Positions 1 to 8,357 of a stretch of DNA of 64,000 nucleotides are shown here, one piece after another. Below the pieces are notes generated by a model. The model was not told where the DNA came from, did not search any database, and worked only from the letters and a program-made list of their open reading frames with translations. The stretch comes from CAINVV01 sp963663005 (GTDB lineage Bacteria; Bacteroidota; Bacteroidia; Bacteroidales; Prolixibacteraceae): assembly GCA_963663005.2 (NCBI GenBank), contig CAXXHH010000015.1, positions 62,001-126,000 of the forward strand. Direction: 5' to 3'. The translations under genes and the position numbers were made by a program. Each line of letters begins with the position of its first letter. Position 1 is the stretch's first letter.

Positions 1-127
1 AGTTTCATCAACCATCCCTATTGCTTTGCATGAAGCTAAGAAAGAAGGGAAATTAGGGGGGAACGTATTAATAGCTGGTTTTGGTGTTGGGTATTCCTGG
101 GGTGCAACAATTCTAAAGATTAAATAA
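1..127 (+). CDS. 3-oxoacyl-ACP synthase III (KAS III), C-terminal end, cut by window edge
   Basis: Reading from base 2, the frame gives a C-terminal KAS III tail of about 41 residues with VSSTIPIAL, which follows the active-site Asn in this family, then a Gly-rich segment ending GYSWGATILKIK before TAA. The tail resembles the end of the complete KAS III at 8354-9358 (VSSTIPIAI, GYTWGGVAL), so this is probably a third member of the same acyl-assembly set. KAS III enzymes condense an acyl-CoA or acyl-ACP starter with malonyl-ACP. The Cys, His and Asn catalytic positions lie outside the window, so activity cannot be judged. Confidence 0.85.
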   Translation, partial: VSSTIPIALHEAKKEGKLGGNVLIAGFGVGYSWGATILKIK

Positions 128-231
128 TGGTCTGATGTAAGGAAATATTAATCTCCCTTATGCTGATTAAATAGGCTAAAGACTTGTATGTTAATTATAA
201 TCAAATAGATTTAAAGCTTAAAGAAGGCATA

Positions 232-655
232 TTTGCGCTGGATTCGACTGTCGCTGACCTTTGCTTATCAGTTTTCTGGTGGGCAACATTCATTACAGCC
301 AAATCAGTCATAAAGATTCGACGGTGCTTGATCTAAAAACTTCCTTACCAGAGTGCATTTTCATTTCAGAGGAATCCCTGCACGATGTTAATGCTTTGGA
401 TAGTATCAACCTTCCCTCAGATAATTATTTGGTTATGGACATCGCTTATGTTGATTTTCAACGTCTGGACTGACTAACCAAAGAGCAGATCAATTTCATC
501 ACACGGTCAAAGACTAACGTGAAGTAAGAGATTCTGAACAGTGGGCAGACAGATCCTCCAACAGGAGTGCCTAGCGATCAGGTAATTATAATTACAGGAC
601 TGAACAGCAATCAAATATATTTAGAATATTTTCCGATGTAGAATCCAGCAAGCCT
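232..655 (+). pseudogene. IS4-family transposase relic A (frameshifted, truncated)
   Basis: Conceptual translation in shifting frames gives landmarks of the Bacteroidota IS4-type (DDE_Tnp_1) transposases in the right order: ALDSTVADLCLSVFWWA (first catalytic Asp region) from 232, then HDVNALDSINLP and YLVMDIAYVDFQRLD to 473, an in-frame stop, then FITRSKTNVK and PPTGVPSDQVIIITG to about 600. At least one frameshift (near 300-330) and two stops break it. The N-terminal third and the C-terminal catalytic Glu region are not visible. It cannot encode a working enzyme. No terminal repeats or target duplication were found. Confidence 0.75.
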
Positions 656-665
656 TACAGACTGA

Positions 666-1383
666 TCACAACGTAGACTGCTCTTTTATTGACAGGGTGG
701 CTGTAGAATCTTTTACATGCCATGTTGGCTCTTGCCTTTGTTGCAAAAAATACCTTTTCTGATGGATCTTGTTAGGTCTTTCGTAATCAACACAGCCCAC
801 GTCCAAGACGTTAACTGCTTTAGGTTCGGCTTCAATCAGATCAAGGATATTGACATCGTGGCACAAACCATCTGTAATCTCGATAAAAGTGGGTATAAAA
901 CTATGCAGATTCGAAAGGGTGTACATTTTTTACTGCTCTCTTGGCTTTTCGGAACTTTGCCCGCGGAAATAAATTTAGGCACAAATTGATGGTTTTGCTG
1001 TCAAGGGCATGAGTCATCTTGTTGATATCAAGCAGAAAATGATCATCTGATAGGAAAGACGTCTGGCCTCCTTGATCAATACCTTAGCGAAGTCTGAATA
1101 AATGCTCCAATTCCCTTTTTCATTGGCTTCAGCCAGTATTGACTTTGAAACGGGTGCTTGACACCTCGATGGTAAAGTTTGCCGGACAAGGCCATCAGGC
1201 AGGCTCAAATGTCTTGAAAGCTTTCATTATAGGTGAGTTGTGCAAAACTAATTAAGTAAAAGTGTTCCGACAAGTAAACGTTCTTAAACGATAATTACTA
1301 TTATAAGCATCAACACCTTTGTTAAAATCAAACTCAGTCAAAAATAACATCAATTGTGATAATACAGTCTTCGCTTGATTCAT
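666..1383 (-). pseudogene. IS4-family transposase relic B (frameshifted, truncated)
   Basis: On the minus strand, three open pieces line up with one IS4-family transposase. The N-terminus is MNQAKTVLSQLMLFL from 1383. A middle piece carries SILAEANEKGNWSIYSDFA (about 1150-1090) and ALDSKTINLCLNLF (about 1005-965). The third piece has IPTFIEITDGLCHDVNILD and AVNVLDVGCVDYERP to 666. Frameshifts separate the pieces and the C-terminal third is missing. It faces relic A tail to tail, the two meeting near 660. The sequence AACCGGACAC at 1491-1500, just before the glycosyltransferase, may be an old element end, but this is unproven. Confidence 0.75.
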
Positions 1384-1523
1384 CGTCTTGCTTATTAATA
1401 CGGCAAAAATCAAGATTTCGAATCGAAAAATCAAAGAACGTTCCTCTAGCCATTTATTGATAAGGGTTTTAGAGGGTATTATAATTTCTTAACCGGACAC
1501 CGGTGAGTTCAAACAACTAATCA

Positions 1524-2774
1524 ATGGAAAATAAATTGAAAAAAATTTGGTTGATAAACGCTTTGGCAATGCCCCCAAAATATGAATTACGCATCCAAAC
1601 TTTGAAACGTGCTCAATATCTGATTGAATTGGGTTATGATGTTACGATAATTGGAGGCAGTTATTTACACAATACGGATTTAAATCTAATTGACGATAAC
1701 AAAAAATATATTGAAGTCAACTATGATGGAATTAAATATATACATGTAAAAACATGTAAATACAAAAGTAATGGAATAAAACGTATTTGGAATTTATTGG
1801 AATTTCACTTCCGGTTGTTTTTTATATCGAAAAGGTTTGAAAAACCTGATATCATCGCACAAATGGCAGCGGTTCCATTTGGGAATATTATTTATTATTT
1901 AGCAAAAAAAATTAAGGCAAGATATATTGTCGATGTAGTAGATTTATGGCCTGAGTCATTTTTAGCATTTGGATTGGTTTCAAAAAATAATCCTTTTTTA
2001 AAACTTGCTTATATTGCAGAATATTGGTTATATAGGAAAGCGGATATAATCGTCTTTTCAATGGAAGGAGGCAAAGATTACATTATTGAGAAGGGTTGGG
2101 ATATTGAGTCAGGAGGTGAAATTGATTTGAAAAAGGTCCACTATATAAATAATGGCGTTGATCTAGCCGATTTCGATAGAAACAAAAATATTTATAAAAT
2201 TAATGATGAAGATTTGGAGGATCGCACGATATTTAAAGTGATCTATTTAGGTTCTATTCGGCTAGCTAATGATTTACGACAATTGATAGATGCTGCTGAA
2301 GTATTGAAGGATAAAGAGAATATCCGGTTTTTGATTTACGGTGATGGTGATGATCGAAAATTTCTAGAGAATTATTGTTTGCGTAAAAACATGACCAACG
2401 TAAAATTTAAAGAAAAATGGATTGAATTAAAATATGTTCCCTATGTCTTGTCAAATAGTTCTCTTAATATATTAAATTATATAAAGAGCCCTATTGCCAG
2501 ATTTGGCGGCAGTCAAAGTAAGTCGTTTCAGTATATGGCTAGCGGTAAACCAATTTGCGCTAACGTTAGCATGGGTTATTGTCCAATAACAAAGTACAAT
2601 CTTGGAATTGCAAGAGAGTTTAATTCTGCTAAAGATTATGCAAGTGCAATATTATCATTCTCTGAGATGGACTCCGCGGAATATAACATAATATGTGAAA
2701 ACGCAAGGAATGCAGCTAAAAATTACGATTATAAAAAGCTGACTGCAGATTTTGAAAAATTGTTGCGAAAATAA
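1524..2774 (+). CDS. Glycosyltransferase family 4-like (WbuB-type fold)
   Basis: A 416-residue GT-B glycosyltransferase. The N-terminal domain starts KKIWLINALAMPPKYELR, as in the GT4-like acceptor domain, and has DVVDLWPESF near residue 138. The C-terminal Glycos_transf_1 domain shows VIYLGSIRLANDL, then FLIYGDGDDRKFLE (donor-binding region), and a late segment with SKSFQYMASGKPI. It should transfer a sugar from a nucleotide donor to a lipid-linked oligosaccharide on the cytoplasmic membrane face. No signal peptide is visible. The gene is markedly AT-rich compared with genes after 13.5 kb, which suggests transfer. It lies just after two IS relics. The exact donor and acceptor cannot be read from the sequence. 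Confidence 0.8.
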   Translation: MENKLKKIWLINALAMPPKYELRIQTLKRAQYLIELGYDVTIIGGSYLHNTDLNLIDDNKKYIEVNYDGIKYIHVKTCKYKSNGIKRIWNLLEFHFRLFFISKRFEKPDIIAQMAAVPFGNIIYYLAKKIKARYIVDVVDLWPESFLAFGLVSKNNPFLKLAYIAEYWLYRKADIIVFSMEGGKDYIIEKGWDIESGGEIDLKKVHYINNGVDLADFDRNKNIYKINDEDLEDRTIFKVIYLGSIRLANDLRQLIDAAEVLKDKENIRFLIYGDGDDRKFLENYCLRKNMTNVKFKEKWIELKYVPYVLSNSSLNILNYIKSPIARFGGSQSKSFQYMASGKPICANVSMGYCPITKYNLGIAREFNSAKDYASAILSFSEMDSAEYNIICENARNAAKNYDYKKLTADFEKLLRK

Positions 2775-2849
2775 TTTACAAGCAAACGACAAATTGGTAA
2801 AGCTACTAACAGCTCAGCCAGACTTCAAACAAGTACGAAAAGTAAAAAA

Positions 2850-3266
2850 ATGAACATCAAGCGTATCGAGCACATTGGCATTGCTGTTGAAAGCCTTGAA
2901 ATAGCAATTCCAATTTATGAAACTCTCTTAGGACTAAAATGCTATGCCATTGAAGAAGTTACAGATCAGAAAGTTAAGACTGCTTTTTTCAAAGTTGGTG
3001 ACACCAAAATTGAATTACTGGAATCGACTGATCCTGAAAGTCCAATTGGAAGATTTCTGGAGAAAAAAGGACAAGGCATCCATCACATTGCTTTTGCAGT
3101 AAACGATGTTAATGAGGCGCTAGTAGAGGTTAAATCAAAAGGAATTCGTTTAATTGACAATGAAGGTCGAAAAGGAGCAGAAGGTCTGACTATTGGCTTT
3201 CTGCATCCAAAATCAACATTTGGAGTCTTAACTGAACTTTGCAGTTCCAATCATAAAAAACTATGA
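2850..3266 (+). CDS. mce: Methylmalonyl-CoA epimerase (VOC family)
   Basis: A 138-residue vicinal-oxygen-chelate protein with two βαβββ modules. Family landmarks are all present: IEHIGIAVESLE (first metal His), the Gln of VTDQKVKTAFF, GIHHIAFAV (third ligand), and HPKSTFGVLTELC with the terminal Glu ligand. Length and motifs match true methylmalonyl-CoA epimerases, which interconvert the 2R and 2S forms. The usual setting is propionate metabolism beside methylmalonyl-CoA mutase. Here it sits between a glycosyltransferase and acyl-modification genes, so it may have been captured by the locus, possibly for extender-unit supply (inference). The start ATG at 2850 follows an A-rich stretch. Confidence 0.85.
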   Translation: MNIKRIEHIGIAVESLEIAIPIYETLLGLKCYAIEEVTDQKVKTAFFKVGDTKIELLESTDPESPIGRFLEKKGQGIHHIAFAVNDVNEALVEVKSKGIRLIDNEGRKGAEGLTIGFLHPKSTFGVLTELCSSNHKKL

Positions 3267-3351
3267 AACGAGCATGTTTTTTAAGCACAAACACGGATGA
3301 ATATCTCATATGCGAGTTCCATCCGGCAATTAAAAAACAAATTATATTCTG

Positions 3352-3972
3352 ATGAAATACAGGATCGCAAAACCATTCGAAGCCAGAAAGTTGGCGAATC
3401 TTCATTATCATGTCAGAGACCGCTATATTGAAGGCATTTTTCTCTCTCTTGGCAAGAATTTTTTAGAAAAATATTATAAAATAATACTGAACGATCCATA
3501 TCAAGTCATCGTTTGTGCAGAAAAAGAAAATGGTACAGTTGTAGGTTTTATTAGTATGTCACTATGTAGTGAGAAACAAATGCAGAACTTACGAAAGCAC
3601 AGAATATGCTTAGGCTTAGCAGCACTGGGTGCTGTTATTTCTAAGCCATATTTGTTTAAAGCCCTATGGCAACGTTATAAATCCATTTCCGATGAGACTG
3701 CTCCAAAGTTCATTATGACACACGGGCCAAGAGTTGAATATTGGTGCTGGCTGGTGAATGAAAGCGAAAATGATCCTTTAGCATCTCTTGAACTTTGGCA
3801 GGTGAAGGATGATATTCTTCGAGCATTAGGTGCGACAGAATACTATGGCGAAGTAGATGTTCATAACAAGCAAATAATCAAATATCAGATGAGGAGAGGT
3901 GAAGTTGTTGACCAGATTAAACTTCCTGATGGGCGAGAGCGTCTGTTAATGAGAATTAAACTGACAAAATAA
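3352..3972 (+). CDS. GNAT-like N-acyltransferase (putative)
   Basis: A 206-residue soluble protein. The N-terminus MKYRIAKPFEARKLANLHYHV and the segment VIVCAEKENGTVVGFISMSL (about residues 56-77) look like β1-α1 and β4 of GNAT acetyltransferases. The typical Q/RxxGxG/A acyl-CoA loop is not clear, and the middle (residues 80-120) is atypical, so the family call is tentative. It lies 85 bp after mce and 7 bp before the PglD/NeuD-like gene, so it is probably cotranscribed with that gene and the malonyltransferase. It might transfer the assembled acyl group to a sugar or peptide amine. A substrate cannot be assigned. Confidence 0.55.
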   Translation: MKYRIAKPFEARKLANLHYHVRDRYIEGIFLSLGKNFLEKYYKIILNDPYQVIVCAEKENGTVVGFISMSLCSEKQMQNLRKHRICLGLAALGAVISKPYLFKALWQRYKSISDETAPKFIMTHGPRVEYWCWLVNESENDPLASLELWQVKDDILRALGATEYYGEVDVHNKQIIKYQMRRGEVVDQIKLPDGRERLLMRIKLTK

Positions 3973-3979
3973 TTGCAGT

Positions 3980-4618
3980 ATGAAACATTTGATAGTAGTA
4001 GGTAGCACTGCCCTAGGAAGAGTAATCTGCGAATATGCTAAGATGACTCCTGAGTATAATAATGTTTGGTCACTGTATGGTTTCTTGGATTTTAGTGAGT
4101 ATAATACTCAAATATCTGATAAATATCCAAAAGTCATAGGAACAGTTGAGGACTATGAACCTTCTGTGGATGATGTGTTTATTTGTGGATATGTTGATGT
4201 GGACGATAGAGAGAAAGCCGTTACTACAATTCTAGCGAAAGGTGGCACGTTTGTCAATATCATCCACCCTTTGGCAAACGTATGTTCATCAGCTGAAATA
4301 GGTACAGGCAATTTTGTTGGTGCGTTTACCACAGTTTCCGTGAACGTAAAATTGGGAAATCATTGCATCATTCAAGACCACTGCAATATTGGTCACGATA
4401 ATAAAATCAACGACTTTACGCATTTGTTTGTAGGTTGTGTAGTATGTGGCTTGAGTGAGATAGGATCCAAAGCAACCATATATACAAAAGCAGTAATTTA
4501 TCCAAAAGTAAAAGTCGGTAATAATACGATAGTTGGTGCCGCCAGTGTTGTCATGCGCAAGATTAAGGATGGCGATATGGTTATCGGTAATCCGGCAAAA
4601 AAGTTAGAAGTAGAATAA
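3980..4618 (+). CDS. PglD/NeuD-family sugar O/N-acyltransferase (left-handed β-helix)
   Basis: A 212-residue protein with the two-part PglD/NeuD layout. The N-terminal Rossmann-like half starts KHLIVVGSTALGRVICEYA and contains VIGTVEDYEPSVDDVFICGY. The C-terminal half has hexapeptide repeats (VCSSAEIGTGNFVGAFTTV, LGNHCIIQDHCNIGHDNKI) and ends GASVVMRKIKDGDMVIGNPAK. The His in NIGHDNKI fits the catalytic base region of this family. Members acylate amino sugars such as UDP-4-amino-4,6-dideoxy-GlcNAc or sialic acids using acyl-CoA, or acyl-ACP in some cases. With the dehydratase and aminotransferase at 10.3-12.8 kb it completes a PglF-PglE-PglD-type pathway. The adjacent ACP-based acyl genes suggest a donor other than acetyl-CoA. 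Confidence 0.8.
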   Translation: MKHLIVVGSTALGRVICEYAKMTPEYNNVWSLYGFLDFSEYNTQISDKYPKVIGTVEDYEPSVDDVFICGYVDVDDREKAVTTILAKGGTFVNIIHPLANVCSSAEIGTGNFVGAFTTVSVNVKLGNHCIIQDHCNIGHDNKINDFTHLFVGCVVCGLSEIGSKATIYTKAVIYPKVKVGNNTIVGAASVVMRKIKDGDMVIGNPAKKLEVE

Positions 4619-4640
4619 TTTTAGCTATAATTAATTTATA

Positions 4641-5573
4641 ATGAAACGTGCATTTATGTTTCCTGGTCAGGGATGCCAGAGAGAGGGTATGGGAAAGGAA
4701 CTATATGATAATTTTATTCAAGCAAAAGATATGTTTGAGAGGGCGAATGACTTCTTAGGTCGTAGAATCTCTGATGTGATGTTCTATGGTACTGAAGGTG
4801 ATTTGCTCCAGACTATAAATACTCAGCCATCCATATTCTTGTATGAAACTATTCTTGCTACGGTACAAGATGCTTTTAAAGCAGACGTTGTTGCAGGCCA
4901 TTCTCTGGGTGAGTTTGCGGCTCTTGTTATTAATGGCTGTATCTTATTTGAAGACGGATTAAATCTTGTACATAATCGAGCCTTAATTGGACAGAAGGTT
5001 TGTGAACAATATTCTACTGCTATGGGAGCAGTCATCGGTTTGTCAGATGAGTATGTGGCTAAGCGAATCAAAGAAATATGGGATGAGTCTGGTGAACCTA
5101 TTTATTTTGCTAATTATAATGGACCTGGTCAGGTAGTTCTTTCCGGCTCAAAAAAAGGTATTCGTCTTGCTTGTAAAACCTTTATTAAAGAAGGAGCAAT
5201 AAAGGCAGTCCCATTAATGATTAGTGGAAGTTTCCATACTCCTTACATGGCGAAAGCAGAAATAGAACTTGGTGAAATCATTAAGAAGACGAAATTCAAA
5301 ACGCCGACTATTCCAATATACCAATGTGTTGATGGCGAGGTTCACACAGACACTGAGGAAATCAAACAGAATCTAACAACTCATATAACGCATGGTGTAC
5401 AGTGGACCTCTATGGTTAGAAATATGGTTCGCGATGGAGTAGAGGAATTTTTTGAGATAGGTACAGACGATACCCTCCAAAAGATAGTTGCCCGTATGTG
5501 TCCTAATAAACTTGTGACTTCTATTTGGAATTATGGAAATGTAAAAGAATATAACCCAGTTACAAATGATTAG
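4641..5573 (+). CDS. Malonyl-CoA:ACP transacylase (FabD-like), cluster copy
   Basis: A 310-residue acyltransferase. MFPGQGCQREGMG opens the α/β-hydrolase-like domain. The nucleophile is Ser88 in AGHSLGEFA, the Arg that clamps the malonyl carboxylate is Arg113 (HNRALIG), and the catalytic His is His199 in GSFHTPYM. It loads malonyl-CoA onto an ACP phosphopantetheine arm. A second, housekeeping FabD lies at 36662-37546, so this copy is probably dedicated to the ACP at 6323. The gene starts 22 bp after the PglD-like gene and belongs to the same AT-rich block. Whether it prefers malonyl or methylmalonyl cannot be decided by eye. Confidence 0.88.
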   Translation: MKRAFMFPGQGCQREGMGKELYDNFIQAKDMFERANDFLGRRISDVMFYGTEGDLLQTINTQPSIFLYETILATVQDAFKADVVAGHSLGEFAALVINGCILFEDGLNLVHNRALIGQKVCEQYSTAMGAVIGLSDEYVAKRIKEIWDESGEPIYFANYNGPGQVVLSGSKKGIRLACKTFIKEGAIKAVPLMISGSFHTPYMAKAEIELGEIIKKTKFKTPTIPIYQCVDGEVHTDTEEIKQNLTTHITHGVQWTSMVRNMVRDGVEEFFEIGTDDTLQKIVARMCPNKLVTSIWNYGNVKEYNPVTND

Positions 5574-5982
5574 TTGAATCTGATTATAGCACTCAACACA
5601 TTGAAATTTGCGAGGCAAATAATTGTAGCATTCTGAATATAAATTAAATACTCTCGCGTTTATATCATGAAGTGTACATCTGCAAATTTAGGACGCAGAG
5701 TTAGGCAAGATCCCAAATAAACGTCAAGTGACAATTGCATATCAGTGTGGTAAACGATTTTGCATTAGTCGAAGGATCGTTTTTTCAAGAACTTATAGAA
5801 AACATCTTTATTGCAGGACGTGACTATGGAATTAGTGAAGTCTTAATAATGAAATTCATTTTTAACCACTAATGACTGAAACACTACCGAAGACTACAAG
5901 TATTGAATGAAAACTGCAAAGCTGCACCAGTTGAAAAGAGAAGATCTAGAGATGTAAAATTATCTTTTTCATGGATATGCGC

Positions 5983-6006
5983 AAGCCTCCTTTTGCAGGG
6001 AGGCTT
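5983..6006. terminator. Stem-loop AAGCCTCC/GGAGGCTT
   Basis: A perfect 8-bp stem with an 8-nt loop, lying 410 bp after the malonyltransferase stop. It could end that transcript, but no T-tract follows on either strand, so the terminator call is weak. Confidence 0.35.
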
Positions 6007-6167
6007 ACAAAAAGCCTCAAATTGTGTATACCTGCTGTTCCAATCGCTCTCAAAAGAAAGTGCGATTTTTCTTAATTGAATGACCTTGCTACCACCATGC
6101 ATTGTTCATGATGCTTTAACTTCATCTTTCAATATGAAAAAAGTGCCTATTTCTGAATTTTCTTTTG

Positions 6168-6175
6168 TACTTTCG
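6168..6175 (+). promoter_or_regulatory. Candidate -7 box TACTTTCG before the ACP operon
   Basis: One mismatch to the Bacteroidota consensus TAnnTTTG. It lies about 150 bp before the ACP start and would drive ACP, ketoreductase, both KAS III genes and the MBL gene. No clear -33 TTTG was found at the right distance. Confidence 0.35.
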
Positions 6176-6322
6176 CATCATGCCTTTGGGGTCGACGTTT
6201 TTTTGTTTGAATTTTAGATATACTGATTTTCAGATATACAATAGAGACACTTGGTTTTTTTTTATACTTTATACCTTTTTTATTTTTACTTGCGAAACTT
6301 CAATAATTAAAATTTAGGAATT

Positions 6323-6550
6323 ATGACATTAGAAGAATTTGTAAAAGCTTTTTCAGAAGAATTTGACGAGACGCCTATTGAAAATTTTGCAGCTTTAACC
6401 GACTACAAGAGTTTGGACGAATGGGGTTCACTCACTGCCCTTTCTATCATCGCAATGGTTGATGATCAGATGGAGAAACGCATCACTGGCGCTGATCTTC
6501 GATCTTGCAATACCATTGAAGAACTTTACAATCTTGTATTGACAAAGTAA
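6323..6550 (+). CDS. Acyl carrier protein, cluster-specific
   Basis: A 75-residue acidic four-helix ACP. The phosphopantetheine attachment site is Ser36 in LDEWGSLTAL. Fatty-acid ACPs have DSL here, so the Gly before Ser and the Trp two residues ahead mark this as a specialised carrier. Helix III follows as EKRITGADLRSCNTIEELYNLV. It should carry the growing acyl chain for the KAS III, ketoreductase and malonyltransferase encoded next to it. The gene starts after a TTAGGAATT stretch and is followed 6 bp later by the ketoreductase, so they form one operon. Confidence 0.88.
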   Translation: MTLEEFVKAFSEEFDETPIENFAALTDYKSLDEWGSLTALSIIAMVDDQMEKRITGADLRSCNTIEELYNLVLTK

Positions 6551-6556
6551 GGAGGA

Positions 6557-7303
6557 ATGATTAATCCTTTTACTTTAGAAGAGAAAACAATACTCGTAAC
6601 AGGAGCCTCTTCCGGTATTGGAAGAGGTATTGCTATCGAGTGTTCGAAAATGGGTGCAAAGTTGGTTATTACTGGTAGGAACAAAATTCGTCTGGAAGAA
6701 ACTCTTAAATCATTAGAAGGCGAAGGTCATGTTATGATCGATGCTGACCTTGCTGGTCAAGACGGTATCGATAAAGTTGTTGCGCAGACTCCTCAAATTA
6801 ATGGTTGTGCTTTATGCGCCGGCATCGCAAAGCTGGTGCCAGTGAAATTCATCGATCGCACAACTTTTGAAGAGATAGTTAATATCAATGAAATATCTCC
6901 GATTCTTCTTACTGCTCAGCTGCTTAAGAAGAAAAAAATAATGAAAAAATCGTCAATAGTATATATTGCTTCTCTATCTGGTGTTTATAAATCAAAAACA
7001 GGAGAAGGCATGTATGCGGCTTCAAAGGGTGGTGTAAGTGGTTTCGTGAAAGATGCAGCTATTGAACTGGCAGCTCAAGGAACCAGGGTAAATACAATAT
7101 GTCCGGCATTTGTTGAAACTGAGATGACAAAACTTTTTGACAATGTCATTGCGGAAGTAGAGAACCAAAAAGATGTGTATCCGCTTAAACGAGTAGGTAG
7201 TACTTCGGATATAGCTAATGGGGCTATCTATCTTTTGTCTGATGCATCAAGTTGGGTTACAGGTATTAATTTAGTAATTGATGGCGGCTATTGTTTAGTG
7301 TAA
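6557..7303 (+). CDS. 3-oxoacyl-ACP reductase (SDR, FabG-like)
   Basis: A 248-residue classical short-chain dehydrogenase. The NADP-binding motif TGASSGIG is at 15-22. The catalytic residues are a Ser at 139 or 141 (YIASLSG), Tyr153 and Lys157 in YAASKGG. NTICPAFVETEM and the C-terminal IDGGY are also typical. It should reduce the 3-keto group made by the KAS III enzymes to a 3-hydroxyl. No 3-hydroxyacyl dehydratase or enoyl reductase is encoded nearby, so hydroxyl groups would remain. A GGAGG ribosome-binding sequence immediately precedes the ATG. The stop is 1 base before the next ATG, implying translational coupling. Confidence 0.88.
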   Translation: MINPFTLEEKTILVTGASSGIGRGIAIECSKMGAKLVITGRNKIRLEETLKSLEGEGHVMIDADLAGQDGIDKVVAQTPQINGCALCAGIAKLVPVKFIDRTTFEEIVNINEISPILLTAQLLKKKKIMKKSSIVYIASLSGVYKSKTGEGMYAASKGGVSGFVKDAAIELAAQGTRVNTICPAFVETEMTKLFDNVIAEVENQKDVYPLKRVGSTSDIANGAIYLLSDASSWVTGINLVIDGGYCLV

Positions 7304-7304
7304 T

Positions 7305-8357
7305 ATGGCTTTATTTAAATTTGTTAATATAGGAATTGAGGCGCTTAGTGCTACTGTGCCGCGTAACGTTATCAAAACACGTAGTCTTTCGAATATCTAT
7401 CCGGAAGAGCATCTTGAGAAATTTATTGAGGCAACAGGCGTTGAAGAACGTCGTTTTGCAACTGCTGACGTTTGTTCCTCCGATTTATGCATAAAATCCG
7501 TCAATCAGATCTTTGACAAGATCAATATCAACAAGGATGATATTAATGCTCTTTTTTTTGTATCCGAGACCCCAGATTATGTAGTCCCAGCAACTTCTGT
7601 TATTCTACAGGATAAGCTCGGACTTAACAAGAACACGTTAGTTTATGACCTTAACATGGCGTGTGGAGGTTTTATTCAGAGTATGCTGATGGCGTACATT
7701 TATCTTCAGATGCCGAACATTAATCATGTTCTCATCCTCATTGGCGATACACTATCAAAATTCATCTCTCTTGAGGATAATTCCACGGGAATGCTGATGG
7801 GAGATGCAGGTACAGCTATTTTAGTTGGTAAAGGTGAACAATATGGAGAGAGTTTCTTTTCTGTTTGCACAGATGGCTCTTGCCTTAATAGTGTTTATAT
7901 TCCTAGCGGTGGGTTCAGAAGTCCTGCATCGGTAGAGACACTGAAACAAGTAAAGAGAGAAGATGGTAGTGTTCGTAGTGAATGTCAGCTTGCTATGTCT
8001 GGTGAGGATGTGTTCAGCTATGCTATTTTCGAATTGCCAAGAGATATCAGGTGCCTGTTGGAATTTGCTGGTAAGACGATAGATGATGTGGACAAATATG
8101 CCTTTCATCAAGCCAATAATTATATGATGGCTCATATTGCCAAGAAAGTAAAAACGGATCCATCAAAGATGTTGAAATCTATTCATAAGTACGGAAATAC
8201 TGCTGGAACTTCTATTCCTCTATGCTTGGTTGAGAACAGAGATAAGATTAAACCCGGAGAATCTATACTGATGAATGCTATTGGTGCGGGATTTACATAT
8301 GGTAGCGCAATATTGAACATTGCAGATTGTAAAATACTCGAATTACAGGAATTATGA
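7305..8357 (+). CDS. 3-oxoacyl-ACP synthase III (KAS III) 1
   Basis: A 350-residue thiolase-fold enzyme with an intact FabH-type triad: Cys120 in NMACGGF, His268 in FHQANNY and Asn298 in YGNTAGTS. It catalyses decarboxylative condensation of a starter acyl thioester with malonyl-ACP. It is slightly longer than typical FabH (about 320) because of a segment around residues 200-232 (SGGFRSPAS to MSGEDVF). It begins one base after the ketoreductase stop and overlaps the next KAS III by 4 bases. Two different KAS III enzymes in tandem suggest two condensation steps or two starters. The partner is the ACP at 6323. Confidence 0.9.
   Translation: MALFKFVNIGIEALSATVPRNVIKTRSLSNIYPEEHLEKFIEATGVEERRFATADVCSSDLCIKSVNQIFDKININKDDINALFFVSETPDYVVPATSVILQDKLGLNKNTLVYDLNMACGGFIQSMLMAYIYLQMPNINHVLILIGDTLSKFISLEDNSTGMLMGDAGTAILVGKGEQYGESFFSVCTDGSCLNSVYIPSGGFRSPASVETLKQVKREDGSVRSECQLAMSGEDVFSYAIFELPRDIRCLLEFAGKTIDDVDKYAFHQANNYMMAHIAKKVKTDPSKMLKSIHKYGNTAGTSIPLCLVENRDKIKPGESILMNAIGAGFTYGSAILNIADCKILELQEL

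Larger units (their letters stand above)
5574..6322. other. Intergenic gap inside the acyl cluster
   Basis: About 750 bases without a convincing gene. An open stretch near 5744-5870 reads like the end of an unrecognised protein (EGSFFQELIENIFIAGRDYG) but has no start signal or family match. A stem-loop at 5983-6006 and a promoter box at 6168-6175 are listed separately. The gap separates the malonyltransferase from the ACP and may be the scar of a deleted gene. Confidence 0.5.

Noticed and set aside
717..989. 90-codon plus-strand frame
   Set aside because: It is the antisense of IS relic B, whose minus-strand translation shows clear transposase motifs.
1491..1505. Possible IS end or operator AACCGGACACCGGTG
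   Set aside because: No matching inverted end was found on the other side of the relics, so it is not annotated as a terminal repeat.
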